Positions 21,277 to 21,393 of a DNA stretch of 21,393 bases are shown here, piece after piece. Source of the DNA: a virus. The notes beneath the pieces are model-generated. The model was not told where the DNA came from, did not search any database, and saw nothing but the letters and a program-made list of their open reading frames with translations. Both the position numbers and the translations under genes were made by a program. The DNA is taken from positions 1 through 21,393 of the IMG/VR virus record IMGVR_UViG_3300005602_000012. One strand, 5' to 3'. The stretch's first letter is position 1; each line of letters opens with the position of its first letter.

Positions 21277-21393
21277 TTTATGACTATGGGAATGACGAAG
21301 ACTCTGGTGATGGGTCCGGGTCCGGCTCCGGGTCTGGCTATGGCTATGGCGGAGCCGATGGTGATGGCTATGGCTATGGCGCAACCAATGGCT
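21264..21393 (+). CDS. Gly/Ser/Tyr-repeat protein (3' partial)
   Basis: The ATG at 21264 overlaps the end of the DUF6948-like gene by 13 bases, with GAGGTGG just upstream. The 43 visible codons encode a short acidic head (MEGMIYDYGNDEDSGDG) followed by alternating Gly-Ser and Gly-Tyr (SGSGSGSGYGYGGADGDGYG). The gene continues past the window. Low-complexity proteins of this kind occur beside DUF6948 genes in many phages, with unknown role. Confidence 0.7.
   Translation, partial: MEGMIYDYGNDEDSGDGSGSGSGSGYGYGGADGDGYGYGATNG

Noticed and set aside
21199-21384. A - strand His/Ser/Arg-rich 61-codon frame
   Set aside because: It is the antisense reading of the Gly/Tyr/Ser repeats.

Overview
The window looks like part of the late (structural and packaging) region of a short-tailed, P22-like tailed phage or prophage. 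It is AT-rich and uses Shine-Dalgarno starts throughout. The assignment rests on a consistent set of P22-type genes: small terminase, large terminase, portal, scaffold, coat, the gp4-type tail adaptor, the gp10-type tail hub, and candidate ejection proteins. The host cannot be read from the sequence. A Gram-negative, probably proteobacterial host fits the P22-type virion, but this is inference.

Layout. Positions 1-4524 (+ strand): the end of a gp10-like tail gene, a small structural gene, a gp7-like ejection gene and two long unknown genes that are probably internal virion proteins. Positions 4521-6084 (- strand): six tightly overlapping accessory genes, at least two of them DUF551-like and two below 30 codons. 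Positions 6162-10831 (- strand): the head/neck block, made of scaffold, coat, a putative decoration or fibre protein and a gp4-like adaptor. The coat gene is split by a 239-nt ORF-less group I intron of subgroup IA type, and removing it restores a 440-residue coat protein. A 116-nt region with nested complementary segments precedes the scaffold gene. Positions 11003-12284 (+ strand): a separate cassette with its own promoter. It encodes an AlpA-like helix-turn-helix protein, a protein with an RNA polymerase alpha-CTD-like helix-hairpin-helix domain, and a coiled-coil protein. It ends at a hairpin terminator shared with the convergent fibre gene.

Positions 12314-20770 (- strand): transcription runs from a promoter near 20830 through a zinc-ribbon protein, small terminase, a 59-residue gene, large terminase, portal, nine small mostly charged proteins and a 604-residue repetitive fibre-like protein. 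Positions 20771-20964 hold divergent promoters, an inverted pair of DnaA-box-like 9-mers and a promoter-overlapping inverted repeat. Beyond them a + strand operon starts with a DUF6948-like protein and a Gly/Tyr-rich protein cut by the window end.

How they work together: the terminases pump DNA through the portal into a scaffold-built coat shell. The gp4-like and gp10-like proteins close the portal, and the gp7-like and neighbouring proteins are probably packed inside for ejection. The intron and the structured leader both sit on the scaffold-coat transcript and could tune coat output.
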